Source: Clostridia bacterium (GTDB taxonomy: Bacteria; Bacillota; Clostridia; Oscillospirales; Acutalibacteraceae). Taken from it: 6,907 bases of DNA. Positions 5,518 through 6,907 of this stretch are shown here, piece after piece. The notes under the pieces were generated by a model, which was given only the letters and a program-made list of their open reading frames with translations, did not search any database and was not told the origin of the DNA. Position 1 is the first letter of the stretch. Every line of letters starts with the position of its first letter. A program made the translations under genes and the position numbers. The stretch is from positions 1 through 6,907 of the forward strand of contig JAFWRV010000358.1 in NCBI GenBank assembly GCA_017519685.1. Direction: 5' to 3'.

Positions 5518-6462
5518 TTAATAAACGAATTTGCTTATGGTGAGGTAGTCAATAAGTTCTGTATTTTCAACGGCGAGATGGAATACGCCGAGAACCTTTG
5601 CCGATCCTTTTATGGAAGTTCTGGTAATCTGATGGAACTGAACGATTCTGCCGGTTTCGGGGTTATAAGTGAGCTCAACCACGCAGTCGTGATAGGTAAG
5701 CTGATATGTAATATCCTTGCCGACTGCGGAAACAACGCTGCCGTTGAGAGTTTCATCGATTTCGGCCTTTGAAACGGGGCTGAGAATACTGCCGGTCTTG
5801 CTCTGAGTCTTGTTTGTTCCCGAAATAACGGGCTCGGGATTTGTCTCGCTTTTGAGAACGAGCGTAATCTTGCGGTTGCCGTTTGAAAGCTCCTCGCATT
5901 TCGCTGATTTGAGGAAATCCGTATCGGTAAGAAGGCATCCCGAAGGACAGTTGCGGATGGGGAACTCGTTCATATCTCCGCCCTTTTCGGCGACAAAGGG
6001 TTCTTTTTCCGCTTTTTCCTTATCGGTCATAAAGTTCGCGGCGACACCGAGCGCGGCGTTGACCGCCCCCTCGCCGTCGGTAACGACTCTGCCTTCCTCG
6101 GGGAGTTCCTGATATTCAACCTTCGAGAAACCGGGCTTGTCTTTTTTTGCCTGATTCATGATTCTTGTGTATTCGGCAAGTATTTCCGCCTTTGTGGAGG
6201 GAAGCTTGTCTTCTTTTTCATCCGTTTCCGAGGCGACATCCGCTTCTGTCGCGGGTTTGCTTTCGGCGGTTGTGCTTTCTTCCTTTACGGAATCGGGCGT
6301 TGCCGTTTCTGTTTCGGCTTCGGTTTCGGAAACTGTTTCCGTTATGTCGGCTACGGTTTCGGTTTCTGTCTGTGTTACGGTTTCACCGTCACTGTCGCTG
6401 CCGCAGGCGGCAAGAGTGAAAACAAGTGAGAGAGCGAGAATAAGCGCGAATATTTTTTTCAT
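5518..6462 (-). CDS. Putative lipoprotein with Glu/Thr-rich linker, function unknown
   Basis: This is a 314-residue protein; the start at 6462 has GGAGG (6474-6470) 7 bases upstream. Residues 1-20 are a lipoprotein signal: MKK, a hydrophobic core and the lipobox LAAC with Cys20 as the lipidation site, so it should sit on the outer face of the membrane. Residues ~21-88 are a low-complexity acidic linker rich in Thr, Glu, Ser and Ala (TETET, SETEAETET), typical of cell-wall-spanning spacers. Residues ~90-314 form a globular domain starting TKAEILAEYTRIMNQAKKDK, with later strand-rich segments (KITLVLKSE, ITYQLTYHDCVVELTYNP). I recall similar lipoproteins with an AKxxKPGF-like segment in gut Clostridia, without known function. 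It is the first gene of the probable operon with the phosphoesterase. Confidence 0.88.
   Translation of the reverse strand: MKKIFALILALSLVFTLAACGSDSDGETVTQTETETVADITETVSETEAETETATPDSVKEESTTAESKPATEADVASETDEKEDKLPSTKAEILAEYTRIMNQAKKDKPGFSKVEYQELPEEGRVVTDGEGAVNAALGVAANFMTDKEKAEKEPFVAEKGGDMNEFPIRNCPSGCLLTDTDFLKSAKCEELSNGNRKITLVLKSETNPEPVISGTNKTQSKTGSILSPVSKAEIDETLNGSVVSAVGKDITYQLTYHDCVVELTYNPETGRIVQFHQITRTSIKGSAKVLGVFHLAVENTELIDYLTISKFVY
6295..6384 (-). repeat. Degenerate codon repeat encoding the Thr/Glu linker
   Basis: Within the lipoprotein gene, codons for residues ~27-56 are built from near-repeats of GAAACC/GAAACG (plus strand GGTTTC/CGTTTC), giving Thr-Glu-rich runs. Such simple coding repeats can change length by slippage. 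On the plus strand they create a spurious Ser/Val-rich frame. Confidence 0.7.
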
Positions 6463-6490
6463 AAATCTGCCTCCGGTTAATTTTTTCTAT

Positions 6491-6519
6491 ATATTAACAC
6501 ATATTTCCTGAAAATGAAA
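6491..6519 (-). promoter_or_regulatory. Extended -10 promoter for the lipoprotein-phosphoesterase operon
   Basis: On the minus strand, TG plus T (6499-6497) precedes TAATAT (6496-6491), an extended -10 element. A weak -35 candidate, TTTCAT, lies at 6519-6514, 17 bases away. The start would be near 6484, about 22 bases before the ATG. An alternative TATAAT sits further upstream at about 6548-6553, without a well-placed -35 box. Confidence 0.5.
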
Positions 6520-6602
6520 TAATAATTTAAAAAACTTTTTATGTGAATTATAATCGCCTGTTTCGGCTGATTCGGAATATGCAAAACATTATTAAAAGAT
6601 GT

Positions 6603-6632
6603 AAAAAAATTCCGCCTCACCGTAAGGGCGGA
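6603..6632 (-). terminator. Rho-independent terminator (minus strand)
   Basis: Read leftwards, TCCGCC (6632-6627), a 10-base loop and GGCGGA (6616-6611) are followed by one A and seven T (6609-6603). The 6-bp GC-rich stem plus T-run fits an intrinsic terminator for leftward transcripts coming from the right-edge element. The upstream arm of the stem lies inside the left terminal inverted repeat. It would shield the lipoprotein operon from read-through. Confidence 0.65.
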
Positions 6633-6651
6633 TGGTCTTAAAACAGTAATG
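6626..6651 (+). repeat. Left terminal inverted repeat
   Basis: This is the 26-base left arm, pairing with 6880-6905. The mismatches are at arm positions 7, 13 and 23; the longest identical core is TAAAACAGTA (6639-6648). Its first seven bases overlap the minus-strand terminator stem. Confidence 0.75.
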
Positions 6652-6695
6652 CCGCAAAAAGCGTAATTTGGCATCTTGTGCAGGCATTCCTCCTC

Positions 6696-6715
6696 GGAAT
6701 ACAGTCAAGTATTCC
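6696..6715. repeat. 7-bp hairpin inside the element
   Basis: GGAATAC (6696-6702) pairs perfectly with GTATTCC (6709-6715) around the 6-base loop AGTCAA. It has no T-run, so it is not a terminator. It is one of three internal hairpins of the element. Confidence 0.6.
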
Positions 6716-6787
6716 TCGTCGTCATATCCTGCAAATATGCTCAAATTCCATCTTTTTGAGGTGCGAAGCAGTTTTCTCGTGAAAAAT

Positions 6788-6862
6788 AAGCCGCAGAGCA
6801 AGGAAGATTTGCGAAAGCATACTTTGTGTATGGTAAGCAAATCTGACAAAGCTCTGCGGTTT
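6788..6862. repeat. Long segmented hairpin inside the element
   Basis: Three nested perfect stems form one 75-base arm. The outer stem is 6788-6799 with 6851-6862 (12 pairs including one G-T, core CCGCAGAGC). The middle stem is AGATTTGC (6805-6812) with GCAAATCT (6837-6844). The inner stem is CATAC (6818-6822) with GTATG (6828-6832), with loop TTTGT. Small internal loops of 4-6 bases separate the stems. This regular design is unlikely by chance and suggests a folded RNA or a protein-recognised DNA cruciform. Confidence 0.8.
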
Positions 6863-6879
6863 CAGTTTTCCGCGAAAAC

Positions 6880-6905
6880 CAATACTGTTTTACGACCACC
6901 CGCCC
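6880..6905 (-). repeat. Right terminal inverted repeat
   Basis: This is the 26-base right arm, the reverse-complement match of 6626-6651 at 23 of 26 bases. Only two bases (AA) follow before the window ends, so the arm might extend further. Just inside it, GTTTTC-CGC-GAAAAC (6865-6879) makes a further small hairpin. Confidence 0.75.
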
Positions 6906-6907
6906 AA

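Larger units (their letters stand above)
6626..6905. mobile_element. MITE-like non-autonomous element with 26-bp terminal inverted repeats
   Basis: Positions 6626-6651 (starting GGGCGGATGGTC) match the reverse complement of 6880-6905 (starting GGGCGGGTGGTC) at 23 of 26 bases, with no gaps. The unit is about 280 bp, has no transposase gene, and its interior is filled with hairpins (6696-6715, 6788-6862). Terminal inverted repeats, small size and no enzyme fit a miniature inverted-repeat element moved in trans by a related transposase. The true right boundary and any target duplication cannot be seen, as the window ends 2 bases later. A structured non-coding RNA or a paired-end repeat of another kind is the alternative. 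I have a vague memory of similar repeats in gut Clostridia, which I cannot verify here. Confidence 0.6.
6463..6907. other. Non-coding stretch at the right end
   Basis: I see no convincing gene in these 445 bases. Positions 6463-6600 are AT-rich and hold the operon promoter. Positions 6603-6632 hold a minus-strand terminator-like hairpin. Positions 6626-6905 hold an inverted-repeat element. Short open frames on the minus strand lack a proper start and ribosome site and run through hairpins. Confidence 0.6.

Noticed and set aside
6295..6384. Repeated GGTTTC-like units, considered as a CRISPR or satellite array
   Set aside because: The units are short, degenerate and in frame, encoding the Thr/Glu linker of the lipoprotein; no spacer pattern.
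6158..6511. Ser/Val-rich 117-codon plus-strand frame
   Set aside because: It is the mirror of the lipoprotein's Glu/Thr linker and signal peptide; low complexity follows from the coding repeat.
6477..6674. 65-codon minus-strand frame running out of the element into the operon promoter
   Set aside because: No ribosome site, it reads through a terminator and a promoter, and the composition is that of random AT-rich sequence.
6592..6849. 85-codon minus-strand frame in the right-end element
   Set aside because: It starts at TTG with no ribosome site, begins inside the long hairpin and ends in the terminator T-run. Kept only as a weak possibility; conservation of the frame among element copies would revive it.

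Overview
The window looks like a low-to-mid-GC Gram-positive genome, most likely an uncultured gut Clostridia member of the Ruminococcaceae/Oscillospiraceae type. The signs are strong Shine-Dalgarno sites, sigma-A-like promoters in AT-rich gaps between ~50% GC genes, a lipobox lipoprotein with a Glu/Thr-rich linker, and gut-type glycosidases. The taxonomy is inferred from style, not from a marker gene.

Layout, left to right. (1) 2-232, minus: the first 77 codons of a membrane acyltransferase (acyltransferase 3 type), cut by the window edge. (2) 233-394: a divergent control region with a well-spaced minus-strand promoter, an extended -10 promoter for the rightward gene and several perfect palindromes. 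(3) 395-2347, plus: a complete cytosolic GH31 alpha-glycosidase with all catalytic motifs. (4) 2352-2384: a bidirectional terminator between converging genes. (5) 2394-3626, minus: an exported or membrane-anchored TIM-barrel protein of the GH-A clan type, with a strong promoter. (6) 3627-3818: a second divergent control region. (7) 3819-4457, plus: a flavodoxin-fold FMN oxidoreductase with a four-cysteine motif. (8) 4475-4502: a 12-bp hairpin with a TTCG loop between converging genes. (9) 6462-4531, minus: a probable two-gene operon, lipoprotein first and then a calcineurin-like metallophosphoesterase, 21 bases apart. (10) 6463-6907: no convincing gene. It holds the operon promoter and a ~280-bp non-autonomous mobile-element-like unit (6626-6905) with 26-bp imperfect terminal inverted repeats and three internal hairpins.

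How the genes relate: the GH31 enzyme and the exported GH-A protein could both act on carbohydrate, one inside and one outside the cell, but they converge on different transcripts, so a shared pathway is only a guess. The flavoprotein is a single-gene unit. The lipoprotein and phosphoesterase are probably cotranscribed; their joint role is unknown. No defence system, CRISPR array, tRNA or rRNA was seen. The most unusual item is the inverted-repeat element at the right edge; the rest is mostly ordinary accessory metabolism.
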